Source of the DNA: Pneumocystis sp. 'macacae'
Lineage: Eukaryota > Ascomycota > Pneumocystomycetes > Pneumocystales > Pneumocystaceae
Assembly (NCBI GenBank): GCA_018127085.1
Contig: CM030721.1
Coordinates: 310,001-374,000, forward strand
Length of the DNA stretch: 64,000 nucleotides
Direction of reading: 5' to 3'
Below are positions 1 through 9,575 of this stretch, piece after piece. Numbering within the stretch: position 1 is the first letter of the stretch; each line of letters begins with the position of its first letter. The notes beneath the pieces were generated by a model. The model was not told the DNA's origin and did no database searches. It worked only from the letters and a program-made list of their open reading frames with translations. A program made the translations under genes and the position numbers.

Positions 1-631
1 TCACTTCTACCGCATTGTCCTCCTCCAATACCACCTTATCTGAAGCCTCTAATGCATCTATCCCTCCTGAGTCATCTATTTCCTCCAAAATGTCTACTTC
101 TGCCCCCATTGTCTTCGACGACATTATTTCTTCGCAATCCGGGCATTTTCCTGCCTGAATACTATTGATTTCATCTACCAACCGCACAAATGCTTCTTCT
201 TCTTGCCGAATCTCTGCTTTAAGCTCCTCAATCCGCGCTGCATGCAAAATACGACACAGCTCCCTGATAGGTGCAGATACTGTCCTCAATTAGACCTTTT
301 CCATGTATATAATACACAAAACAACGCATACATGGCACATCTGGACCCGATACTGGTCTAAAATATCAGTATTTCCTTGATTTATTCACAAATCATACTC
401 CCGCTTTAACTCATGCTGCCGAAGCAGAGCCTCATACTGTGCTTCAAGATCCTGAAAAAGGTTATTCTATGAATATCTATGAATTCCTACCGATGCAGGT
501 GCTGCTGGATGTTGCAGCAGCGGATGCTGATCCAAATGGCTCTGAATCACAGAAAAATCTCTATCACCATACCGCAAAATGAGTTGTGCCAACAACAGAG
601 ATGCTGTTCCATCCGACTGCGGGGCGTCCAT
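1..631 (-). CDS. BRD8/Bdc1-like NuA4 subunit, N-terminal part (cut by left window edge)
   Basis: Partial gene reading leftwards out of the window. The ATG at 631 has an in-frame stop shortly upstream. Likely exons are 631-491, 451-390, 352-296 and 263 to beyond base 1. Exon 1 carries LLLAQLILRYGDRDFSVIQ, like the N-terminal SANT-like segment of BRD8-type proteins. Exon 4 carries a coiled coil, ARIEELKAEIRQEEEAF followed by LVDEINSIQAGK, which matches the conserved block before the bromodomain in BRD8 and fission-yeast Bdc1. Members of this family are subunits of the NuA4 histone acetyltransferase in the nucleus. The bromodomain itself would lie outside the window. The introns are short (39, 37 and 32 bases); the 32-base one is the least certain, and its neighbouring exon has a weak alternative frame. 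The family call rests on these two blocks only. Base composition is clearly less AT-rich than in the genes from 2.5 kb on. Confidence 0.6.
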
Positions 632-654
632 CAGCTTTTATAATGCCGAACGGA

Positions 655-1200
655 GTGCATCGGACTGCAGATAAAAGAGAATGGAATATATATTGCATGT
701 ATATACGCATATATACGTATATATAGCACATATATCGTGCACATATGCATATGAAGTGCATATATTCCACATGTTGTGTATATATTGCATATGCTGTGTA
801 TATAGTGCATGTGCACTGTGTTGCTAAGCGTTACTACTGCATATACAACGCATATACTCCGCTATAGCACACATATACAGTGCACACAGTGTGTATACGC
901 AATGCACGCACTATACACAGATTGTGCATTGTATATACAGTGTGCACAGTAATCAGTGCATTCGTACTGTATGCAGTGTGCTTAGTATTGCTGCATATAT
1001 GCTATGCATCATGTGTCTGAGTACACTGTATATATACAATATGCATACAATATACGTGTCATGCCCGTGTCATACGTGTTATATTGAGTACACGTACTAC
1101 ACACATCCCATCTATCTCGACATGGCTGTGTATCCCCTAACCATTTTTGTATGTGCGTTGTATATGCTGTGCATGCAGTTTATGTGTTGGTGCAGAGTCA
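655..1200. repeat. Alternating purine/pyrimidine tract (TATA, TGCA, GTGCAC, TACGTA steps)
   Basis: About 540 bases are built almost entirely from TA, TG, CA, GC and AC steps, with many small palindromes such as TATGCATA, GTGCAC, TACGTA and TGCATGTATA. There is no fixed repeat unit, so this is not a classic tandem array. It fills the left half of the divergent gap between the BRD8-like gene (start 631, minus) and the NT-C2 gene (start 1822, plus). Open frames inside it (for example 891-1211 plus) consist of Tyr, Cys, His, Met, Ile and Val and look like by-products of the repeat. Such DNA readily adopts Z-form or cruciform structure; any function is unknown. Confidence 0.75.
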
Positions 1201-1821
1201 ATTCACTGTAGAGTGGATCCAAAGGTGCATTGCATGGTTTAGGCACGCATATATCCAGACAACACGGTTTAACAGACCCTGTACAGAGCCATGATCGAGT
1301 TTTTCAGATCTTAAGGCACATACAGAGACTGCTTTAGCCTGATAGATGCTTTCCAGGCTCTGGAATAGCTGAAAGCACGCATAGAGTACATTGTATATAT
1401 GCACCAACAAATTATGTATCATTGCGATGCAAATGGCAGAAAAAAGACAATAAGCAATGCAAATGAGCAAAAGACAGGGTATATGCAGCCCAAAACGCGA
1501 CGTTTACAGAAATAGCGGAATATATGCACATTTAGGTTATCAGTTATCTATCGGTTATCGATAAGCCTTTTCGATAATATTGGTTATAATTAATATTTAA
1601 TTGATATTTAGTTGAAAAGATTTCATCGATATCTCGTTATTTTTCCAAATTTTTGGTCAGCCAAAAGGCTTTAATTGGCAGAAAAACGCCTTAATGCGTC
1701 GGCGTTTGCTATACCACTCATTTATGCACTCTGGAAGTGCTCGTCCACTGCACGGAGTGCACCGTTTGCCAGGATTGACTCGGCTCAACGCATTGTATGC
1801 GTTGCTGGCACCGACATTCAG
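1201..1821. other. Rest of the divergent intergenic region
   Basis: No gene could be supported. A 90-codon minus frame at 1198-1470 shows no recognised family and no convincing splice partners. Bases about 1525-1600 hold several short inverted motifs around TTATCGATAA and an AT-rich run, plausibly promoter sequence of the plus-strand gene beginning at 1822. Bases 1650-1820 are richer in GC and show open frames on both strands without recognisable protein similarity. Confidence 0.4.
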
Positions 1822-2935
1822 ATGGGCAGGTAAGAGTCGCATATATACGGTGGAATCTTGTAGAAAACATAAAGATGTATTTAAACGACTAATTCCTGCT
1901 TCTCGGCCAAAATTCCATGTAAAAATGACAATTCACCATTTAAATAACGTCCCGCTTGTATCAGGACAGGTATTTATAAAGTGGCACTTAAAAGACTCTG
2001 TGCGTATGAGGGCACGTGGGAGGTCTCCAAAGGTTCCAATTAAAAACCATAAAGTTGTCTGGAATTACGAGTTTTCGTGCGTTCTTTCTATGAAAATCGA
2101 TAAACATCAACGTTTGTCTGAAAGCTGGATTATTTTTGAGGTTAACCAGGGATGCTTTATCTATCTATGTCCTAAAAAGATGAATTGAACTTTCCATAGG
2201 AATTGAACGGTGCTGGTCATCAGCTATTGCTTGGGAAAGTTGGTATCAACCTTGCAGAATATGCAGGGCTGTCTAGGGGAACCGAGTGTTATTTACTTCA
2301 AAATAGCAAAGTTAATTCATTACTTAGAGTATGTATAATTGATGGTATATTTTCCCTATTCAGTGATTTAGATTAGTATTTCAATGGAACAAATTGGAGG
2401 AAATACGAATTATATAATGTATATTTTTTATATAACTATGCTTTTAATTGTAATGAATTCATAGTAACCCGCCTCAGAAGAAGCAAATGTTTTATGGAAT
2501 TGCAGACTTGATGTCAAAACATAATAATACAAATCAAGAAAAAAGTATGAATAGAATTTTAGAAAGATAGATGAACATTTTCTCAACAATATAGGTCATT
2601 TGAATGATATAAGTCTGAAAAAAATGAGAAATCCCGAGTTTTTTATATATGAAGACAATATGATAGCAAATATGCCATATCTTTTCGATACATTTCATTC
2701 TCTCGAGATTATTGAAAACATATTTAATGGGAAAGACAAATGGTTAAGAGACTCGTACGTTATAACTAATCAAAGACAACATAATAACAACCATATTAGT
2801 AAAAAAAATTCCATTGCAAAAGACATATTAGATGACAATAAAAGAGAAATAAAAACAGCTCAAGATTGGGAAATCAAGGAATTGGAATATGGTGTATGCT
2901 GGTCTTTGAATAAAAGCTTAGACAAATCATATTAA
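1822..2935 (+). CDS. NT-C2 domain protein (EEIG1/EHBP1 N-terminal C2 type)
   Basis: Six exons are proposed: 1822-1829, 1864-2140, 2200-2328, 2372-2418, 2465-2544 and 2595-2935, giving 293 residues with phases that all agree. The NT-C2 fold fills roughly residues 12-155: FKRLIPASRPKFHVKMTIHH, then LNNVPLVSGQVFIKWHLKDS, then an RGRSPKVPIKNHKVVWNYEF block, and finally LLLGKVGINLAEYAG and VNSLLRISISMEQIGG. NT-C2 domains are lipid- or membrane-associated C2-like domains that link membranes to the cytoskeleton in animals; fungal members are poorly studied. The C-terminal half is acidic and Asn/Lys-rich without a recognised domain. The tiny first exon (ATGGGCAG) is chosen because it gives a natural start directly before the conserved KHKDVFKRLIPASRPKF; the alternative start at 1694 adds an unconserved leader. 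Composition drops from intermediate to AT-rich within this gene. Confidence 0.8.
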
Positions 2936-3141
2936 TTCACACTGGAAAAACAAAACCAATTACTTTGAAAAAAACAATCCTTTACTAATATATGATATAC
3001 GAAATTTATAATCTAAATAATAGAACTAATTATCGTATCTTTGAAAGGAAAACGCAAACTGAAGACCCTAAAATCGACAATTTATAATAGACTACCTAGA
3101 ATGTTAATGATTTTTTGAACATTGTTTTGAATATTTTTTGT

Positions 3142-4063
3142 TTATTTAGACACGTCCTTACTAAGTTCCGAGAGAAAAACACTATTTTTGTAATACCGTT
3201 CTTCGCTCAATGGAGGCGATTTCAATTCAGTATTATATTTAAAATGATCAAATGTATTATGAACTAGACATTCATTATTATATGAGCATAACGAAGCACT
3301 TTCATGCGTTTGAGAACTTATAGGTGAAGGGAGCTGCGCATCTGATACAACTGTTTTTGATATAATTGTTTTTGATGTTTTTATTGGTGATTTTTTTTTA
3401 ATTCGTTTTGGAATTAAAGAAAGAGGAAGCGCTGAAAATTCTGAATGTGGCTGATTGATTTGTAGCTTATAATAAGCAAGACGCAGCCGAAGCTTTAGAA
3501 TATGTGCATACTGTTTTTTTTAATATATATATATTACACCTCTCCTACCTTTCTAATTTGCTCTTTTGATATAAAAAATGGTTCAAGTAGCATCCTTTTA
3601 TTAATGTATGAAAAATAAGAATCAGATGACTCAAGTTCATTGCTACACTTCTAAATAATTGAGAAAATATCTAATTATCATTCACCAGAGTCTTTAATAC
3701 CTTATTTTTTGAAACATAATCAGCATGTATATCAACATTGTCATCTTCCAACAAAACATTAGACTTTATATCCACCTCTTTTCCGTGATGTTTAGCATGT
3801 GGTGACAATGTATCAATACAATCACAAGATATTGATTCAGAGTCTAAATGTGATAGATCAAGGTCAGATTCCTTAAAACGCTTAGGTTGCTTTTTAGAAA
3901 GAGATTCTTTCTGAGGAGATATTTCCGCCCCAGAACTAGCGGAAGAAACTCGCCTGCGCTTAAGAAAGGAGAGTTGTAAAACATTTGTCCTTGAAGGAGT
4001 CAATTCAGAAAGGACGCGACGAGAAGGTGCAGTCTCAAGCGTCTGCATATCACAAAAGAACAC
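3142..4063 (-). CDS. Nrm1/Whi5-like G1/S transcriptional corepressor
   Basis: Three exons (4063-3686, 3650-3549, 3510-3142) give about 282 residues. The diagnostic Whi5/Nrm1 (GTB) motif is at the start of exon 3, YAHILKLRLRLAYYKLQINQ, around residues 161-180. The N-terminus contains SRRVLSELTPSRTN, which resembles the conserved N-terminal block of Nrm1 proteins, followed by a basic KRRR stretch. Proteins of this family bind the MBF/SBF transcription factors and switch off G1/S genes. Ser/Thr-Pro sites in the N- and C-terminal parts would suit CDK control (inference). Start could also be the Met six codons in, at 4048. An MCB element lies 87 bases upstream of the start, consistent with autoregulation through MBF. 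The flanking gene is AP-1 gamma on the same strand, 509 bases upstream. Confidence 0.82.
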
Positions 4064-4149
4064 AAAACACTAGAAAACAGAAAAAAACGGCGGATAAATT
4101 CTAATTCATTAACGTTTTAAGTTCCTTTTAGGTATCTTTGCATTTGATT

Positions 4150-4155
4150 ACGCGT
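4150..4155. promoter_or_regulatory. MCB element (ACGCGT) upstream of the NRM1/WHI5-like gene
   Basis: A perfect palindromic ACGCGT, the binding site of the MBF complex, sits 87 bases before the ATG of the Nrm1/Whi5-like gene. In fission and budding yeast, Nrm1 is itself an MBF target and closes a negative feedback loop; the site here suggests the same. The six bases are seen; the regulation is inferred. Confidence 0.5.
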
Positions 4156-4339
4156 AAAAAATAATGAAAACGAATAAAAATTCCAAATTAACTCAAAGAT
4201 TAACAAACGAAGAACAAAGAAGAAACTATGGCTCGTTAAAATACATTTTTATTCTTTAAAAATACCTTTTTTTAAAAGCTTCGGTCGAACGTGGACGACA
4301 GTACAAGTTAATGTAGCGCGAACGTTAAAATACAAAAGG

Positions 4340-4345
4340 CACGTG
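4340..4345. promoter_or_regulatory. CACGTG E-box between AP-1 gamma and NRM1
   Basis: Palindromic CACGTG within the tandem intergenic region, close to a GC-containing island (around 4314-4324, GCGCGAACG) in otherwise very AT-rich DNA. It could bind a bHLH factor. Whether it serves the Nrm1-like gene, 277 bases away, is unknown. Confidence 0.25.
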
Positions 4346-4572
4346 ATTGTGAGAAGAGATATATATTTAATGATAAATAGAAAAAGAATAATTGTACAAA
4401 CGAATAAATAGTTGTATAAGCATGTTTTTGTTTAAAAGAGTAAATCGTGAGGAAATTGATTAAAATCGATTTGTTCGATAACATCATTTAATCCGTAACA
4501 GTTGTATGAGATTTTAAAACGAAGTCGCAATAAAGACTAAAGATTCAGGTTAAATAAAGAAAAGGATATTTT

Positions 4573-7364
4573 TTACATAACTACCTCTTTAGCAGCGGTT
4601 ATTTTCATTTTTTGTGTAAGTTCTTTACCAGGATCTATAAATGTTCCTGACAGAGGATACATATCTAGTTTTTGAGATTTTATTACTGCTGCTTGTAAGT
4701 TAATTTCTGAAATGCGAGAAAAACCAATATTTTTGAACCGATTTATAATAACTATTGTAGAAGTTTCAGAAATATTCAATGAATCTATTTGTAAAGTAAA
4801 TTTAAGTCCATTTTTTTCATATACACCTATTTTTATATTAATAAATAAAGCAGGCATGAAGAAAATATACTATAAATATCATTTTCAATTTTTTTATTAA
4901 ATCCATATTCAAATAAATTGACATTTGTAGTAGATAAAATAGAATTTTGAAATAATTGAGAATCTATATCAAAAATTATTTAAATTAAAGAAAAAAAAAA
5001 TATTACAAGAATCATCTTTCTTTGCTTTTTGTGTTGTGACTTCATGGATATTCAATGCATCAAAAATATCTAAAACTGCATTTTTGTTGTTATTTACATC
5101 ATTTATATCTTTTTTCAAAAAGAAATCGTTCTCAAGTAAATCAAGTAAAGACTGGCGTTGATTAAACAAGTACAAAACAAACAAATATTTACGTCTTTAT
5201 CATCTTTTTCCATATTTTGAGATTTTTCTATAGAAAAATCAAGTGTTTTAGTATTTTTAATTGCAGGTACAGGCATTTTTTCCAAAACACCTTTACAAAT
5301 CTCACCAAAATGAAAAAGCCTTTCGTATTCTATGCATCTTTGCTGTATTTCTACGTCTAAAGCTGTAGAATGCTTAGTTAATAAAGTATAAATTTTTTCA
5401 ATCTGAAATTGATCCTTAATACGAACTGTAAGTTTTATTAAAGCAGTCAAAAGATACTCCATAATTGTTTTAGTACAATATGTTGAATTAAAAATATTTT
5501 CTAAAAGCTCAACAATGTCAGATTCTTTAATATCGTCATTAATTTTTTCTTCAGATGATTGATATGGCTCTAATAGAAGTCTACAATACTCTCCTATCAT
5601 CCATACACCAGCAAGCGTAAGTGCTTCTTGTGTTATATCTTTTTTTAAGGCGAAGAATAGTTTTCGAATAGTATATATTTGAAGTTCTGGAGTAGTAATA
5701 ACAAGTTGAATAAAATTAGAAAATACATGTTCTTTGATATAATTTCCTGCCTTTTTTTTATTATATTAGTACTAAGTGAAATTTTTAAAAGGAAAAATTA
5801 CCAGTTTCAAACTTCTAAGTATAGTATCAATATGCCATCTTTTATTTGGTGCAAAGTTATTAGCTGCAATAGATATTTGAGTTGTTATATTTAATTTAAA
5901 CTCATTATCAGAAGTTTCTAAAAACACTAATATCTCTCTTACTAATACTCGAACATTGCTCTCATTAATTAATGCAAAAGATAAATCCAAAGCTCTTCTA
6001 CGTATTGATATATCAGGGTCACGAAGACATTTTAACACAGTATTTCTATGTCTTTGTACAGCAGCAGGTTCTATAGAAATAACTTTATTAAGCGTATTTA
6101 ATGCAACATATCTAAATATAATGTTAAATATTAAAAAAAAATACAAACTTTCCTTATATTATTGTCATTATCTGATAAAAATTTACCAAGAATGTTAACA
6201 CCAAGAACTCGTAAACCTTTATTTGCTTCAATTCCAAAAATGGTAAGAACTGTTTCATATAAAATAGAACTACCAACATTTTTCGAAGATTCTGTATTAG
6301 TGGCAATCTAATGAAACTTTAATTTATCATACAATATTATAGAAAAATATTTACTTGTGTTAATACGTCACTTATCTGCTCAGCGATTCCCGAATCATTA
6401 TACCCTAAAACTCTTAATAATTTTAAAAATTTTATTTGCAAAAATGGATCAGCAATTCCCGAAATATCATGTTCAACAGAAAATCCAGAACTAATGAGTA
6501 ATTTCAAATGCCTTAAAATATGAGGAATAAGCTATAATTATGTTAATATTAGTCCTATAAAAATAAAATCTTTACAGGACGATAATGTTTTATGATATTT
6601 GAATTATGAGTGCACATATCAATAATAAGAGTCAGTGCGCAGAGCAAAACCCCATGATTTTTATCATTTAAAAGGGATTTCGAACGTTCTATAAAGTTTT
6701 CTTGCAAATCAGGAACTTTTTGTATAATTTTCATAGCACATAATGCTGCCTATTCAAAAAAATATTACTGCAACAAATATCATTAGTACCCTTACACACC
6801 TTCTTACGAATATACGAATTCGTCGAACTCATTAGTTTTTCAATTTCTAAAAACAAATCCCGTGCAATTTCTGGAGAGGAAACATTTCCTAATGTACAAA
6901 GCGCCATTCCAACAATATACGGGTTAGGATGGTTTAAATCACTTTATATATCAATAAAAACAATATCATAGTATTCATAATATACTTTTTGAGAGAATTC
7001 GTTACCAGCATTAATACTTCTTGGTTTTCATCCAGCAAAAGCATTGTTCCAAGATACCCGAGGCGCTTGTCTACAAATCTTGGGCTTGCTAATAATCTAA
7101 GACATTCAATTTGCCCAAAATGTGTACATTCTCCAAGTATATATAAATAAACTTGAGAATTATGTCAATTCTTCCAAGAAAATTTCTATTATAGACTATT
7201 AACTTACGTAATTTTGACAAATTATTTCGACGATGATAATGATTATTAGATTCTTCACGAAAAGACGCACGAATAGCAGCAGATTCTTTCTGAATGACTG
7301 CCCGTTCATCTGCAGCTGTTTTTGATGCACGGACTGATCTAATAAACTGCTTTAACGTGGTCAT
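4573..7364 (-). CDS. APL4: AP-1 clathrin adaptor large subunit gamma (gamma-adaptin)
   Basis: Multi-exon gene. The start [20 protein letters not shown] and the following [20 protein letters not shown] are the highly conserved beginning of gamma-adaptins. The trunk of armadillo/HEAT helices follows, for example [40 protein letters not shown] and [20 protein letters not shown], and then a linker. The C-terminal gamma-ear is in the exon 4857-4573, with a beta-sandwich ending in [17 protein letters not shown]. The product is the gamma subunit of AP-1, which recruits clathrin and accessory proteins at the trans-Golgi and endosomes. At least ten introns of about 40-60 bases interrupt it. Its start is 128 bases from the divergent PAM18 start, so the two probably share a promoter. 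The exon just after the first one (around 7197-7090) could not be joined with certainty. Confidence 0.93.
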
Positions 7365-7492
7365 TTCTGTTAAAAACTGGTCAGCACTGATGAGATGTGC
7401 TTAAACAGAGGTTAATCGAGTGTTTCTATTTTTATCGATTTTCAACGTCTTAATTTTTAAAAAAAAAGAAAAGTCTAAAAAAGTACTTAATA

Positions 7493-7927
7493 ATGTCAAT
7501 AGGCATTATTATTGGATCTATAGGCATAGCAGCAGTTGCAACAATAGTAAGGATTTTTAAACGAAAAAAAAGGTGAAAGATTGAAGGTTTTAGGCAGGTT
7601 TAGGGCTACGAGCGTTTCAGAAATATAAATTACTTCCAAGAGGCTCTTCTTTCCAGAATATTTATAAGGGTGGATTTGATAAAGAAATGTCTATTAGAGA
7701 AGCATTTTTAATTTTATCTTTAAAGTAGGTTTTTTTTGGAAAAAAAAGTTTTTATGTATATTAATGTACTTTTCAGTGAATCTACACTGTCTAAATCTAA
7801 ATTGAAAGACGCACACAGAAAAATCATGCTTTTGAATCATCCAGATAGGGGAGGAAGTCCATATATAGCAAGTAAAATAAATCAAGCAAAAGATCTTCTT
7901 GAAAGAGAGAAAAATCTTCGTTTTTGA
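7493..7927 (+). CDS. PAM18: Mitochondrial import motor J-protein Pam18/Tim14
   Basis: Exons 7493-7546, 7594-7724 and 7777-7927 give 111 residues. Residues 1-18 form a hydrophobic membrane segment ([18 protein letters not shown]). A matrix part follows with the Pam18 signature [16 protein letters not shown], then the J-domain with the HPD motif in [20 protein letters not shown] and ending [10 protein letters not shown]. Pam18 is anchored in the inner membrane and stimulates the ATPase of mitochondrial Hsp70 in the TIM23 import motor. Length is normal for the short form of the family. The HPD tripeptide required for Hsp70 stimulation is intact. It is transcribed away from AP-1 gamma. Confidence 0.93.
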
Positions 7928-8822
7928 ATGTACATGGAGTTGAATTTTTAAAGAAGTTTATTGGCTTTTATAAAAGTTTTTATATCAAATCTCGATTTCA
8001 TAAAAAATCATTTCTTGGAACTATTAAAAACAAAAATATTCAAAATTTAAAGTTTGTTGGCATTTGAGATTTTAGAAAAATATTTTTTAATATATTACTT
8101 CAAATTTTAAAATAATTGGCACAATTTGAATGGTATTTAATGGTAAAATATTTACTTGAGTTTTTTATAAAACGGAATAAATTAATATTTTTTAAAATTC
8201 GATTTATAAAAAATATATAAATTTATGAATATTTTTTAAATTTTTCAATACACAACAATATTTTAATTTAAAAATAATATATGATTTTGCAAAACCTAAT
8301 ATTTAAGTTAATATCTATAAATAATATTTTTTTTTAATTGCTAAAAACAACTTATGAAAAATAAGTATAAAGCTTTTTGGATACATACATACATATAACA
8401 TTTTAAATTGTATGTTACAATCATGATAATAAAAATTAACTAAATATTTTAAAACAAAAAGATCACTGGAAATTACTAAAAAGTATAAATGACATACATA
8501 ATTTAATCCAAAAATACAATTATACTTGAGGATAACGTTAAAACAATTTATTAATTTGCAATTTTTTCTGCATATCAATTAAAAACCTAATAAAATATCT
8601 ATTCAAACATAATTTTTATAATTCTAATAAAACGTAATATAGTCAAAATTATATTTATTGTTTTATACATTTTATTAATAATAAATTTTCTATCTATGTC
8701 TATTAGTAAAAAAACACTTTTTTATATATAATATTTTTCTTACTATTGACATCAAATATTAATATCCAAAAAACGATTTTCATATAAAATTTAAATGCAA
8801 ATTAATTTTAAACTCTAGTTAA
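7928..8822. other. Gene-free gap between convergent PAM18 and RPC31
   Basis: About 0.9 kb of very AT-rich DNA with poly(A)/poly(T) runs. It holds the 3' ends of two convergent genes. The only long frame (8315-8578 minus) is rich in Ile, Phe, Tyr and Lys and has no family resemblance. No other feature is seen. Confidence 0.6.
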
Positions 8823-9396
8823 TTAAAAATAATCATCAGCATTGTCTCTAGAAAATGCACCATCTTCATAATCTTCATCACCCGGATCAAAATAATTATC
8901 TAGTTTTTTAAATGAAATGTAAAAAATAAAATAATTTTAAACCTCCATAATCATTATTATCATCATCTCCAAAATCGTCTTCCTGATCATTTACTTCATC
9001 TTTTCTACTTTCATGGTCATCTACTGTATCTGAATCCTGATCATGAGAATTCTGTATTTCATCATCTGATTCCATAGAAATATCTTGAGGAAATTGCATA
9101 AAAACATAAGGATCTAACATTTTTTTCTTTTTACATGGCTGATCTTTATATTCATTCAAAAATACATTAAAAAGCTCTTCTGGGAAAAAACACGGTTCTA
9201 ATCTCAGACAAAACAAAGACTGTTTTATCTTAGGCACCGGTTTATACTTATCACTATATTTTATAATGTAATCTGATGTATCTTTATCTAGACCTCCTGA
9301 TATAGAAATATAAAATGGTGATTCTTTGGATATTTTTGTATGAAATTCCTTAAAATATTTTACTTGCATTTTTTCATCTAAAGTCTTTTCTGTCAT
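8823..9396 (-). CDS. RPC31: RNA polymerase III subunit Rpc31/RPC7
   Basis: Two exons (9396-8943 and 8899-8823) give 176 residues. The core block TSDYIIKYSDKYKPVPKIKQ is followed by a basic stretch and then a long acidic C-terminus rich in Asp and Glu. The tail ends with the DNYFDPGDEDYEDGAFSRD and DDYF segments typical of the Rpc31/RPC7 family. The protein belongs to the Pol III-specific C82-C34-C31 subcomplex, which acts in initiation at tRNA and 5S genes in the nucleus. Splicing out 8942-8900 is required to reach the conserved acidic aromatic tail; without it the frame runs into the unrelated tail LKLFYFLHFI. Divergent from KU80 with 179 bases between the starts. Confidence 0.8.
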
Positions 9397-9575
9397 TTTT
9401 ATAAGTTTTTGATGAAAAAATTAAACTTTTTTTCTGTTTTTCATCTAAAATTATCTCAATATAGAAGTGTGTCGTTAAATAGTTGCTATAACAAGTATCA
9501 TTATTTTGACAAAATATCTGATTACAAATTAATATTATTTAGAAAAAACAATATTTTGACAACGAATACAAAAGC

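Noticed and set aside
891..1211. 106-codon plus frame rich in Tyr, Cys, His and Met
   Set aside because: A by-product of the alternating TATA/TGCA tract, which lacks stop codons in several frames; no family resemblance.
1198..1470. 90-codon minus frame
   Set aside because: No recognised family, no splice partners or promoter context; kept only as a note in the intergenic entry.
1694..1821. Longer start of the NT-C2 gene at 1694
   Set aside because: The extra leader is unconserved; the short exon at 1822 spliced to 1864 gives a start directly before the conserved domain.
8315..8578. 87-codon minus frame
   Set aside because: Random AT-rich composition; lies between two convergent 3' ends.
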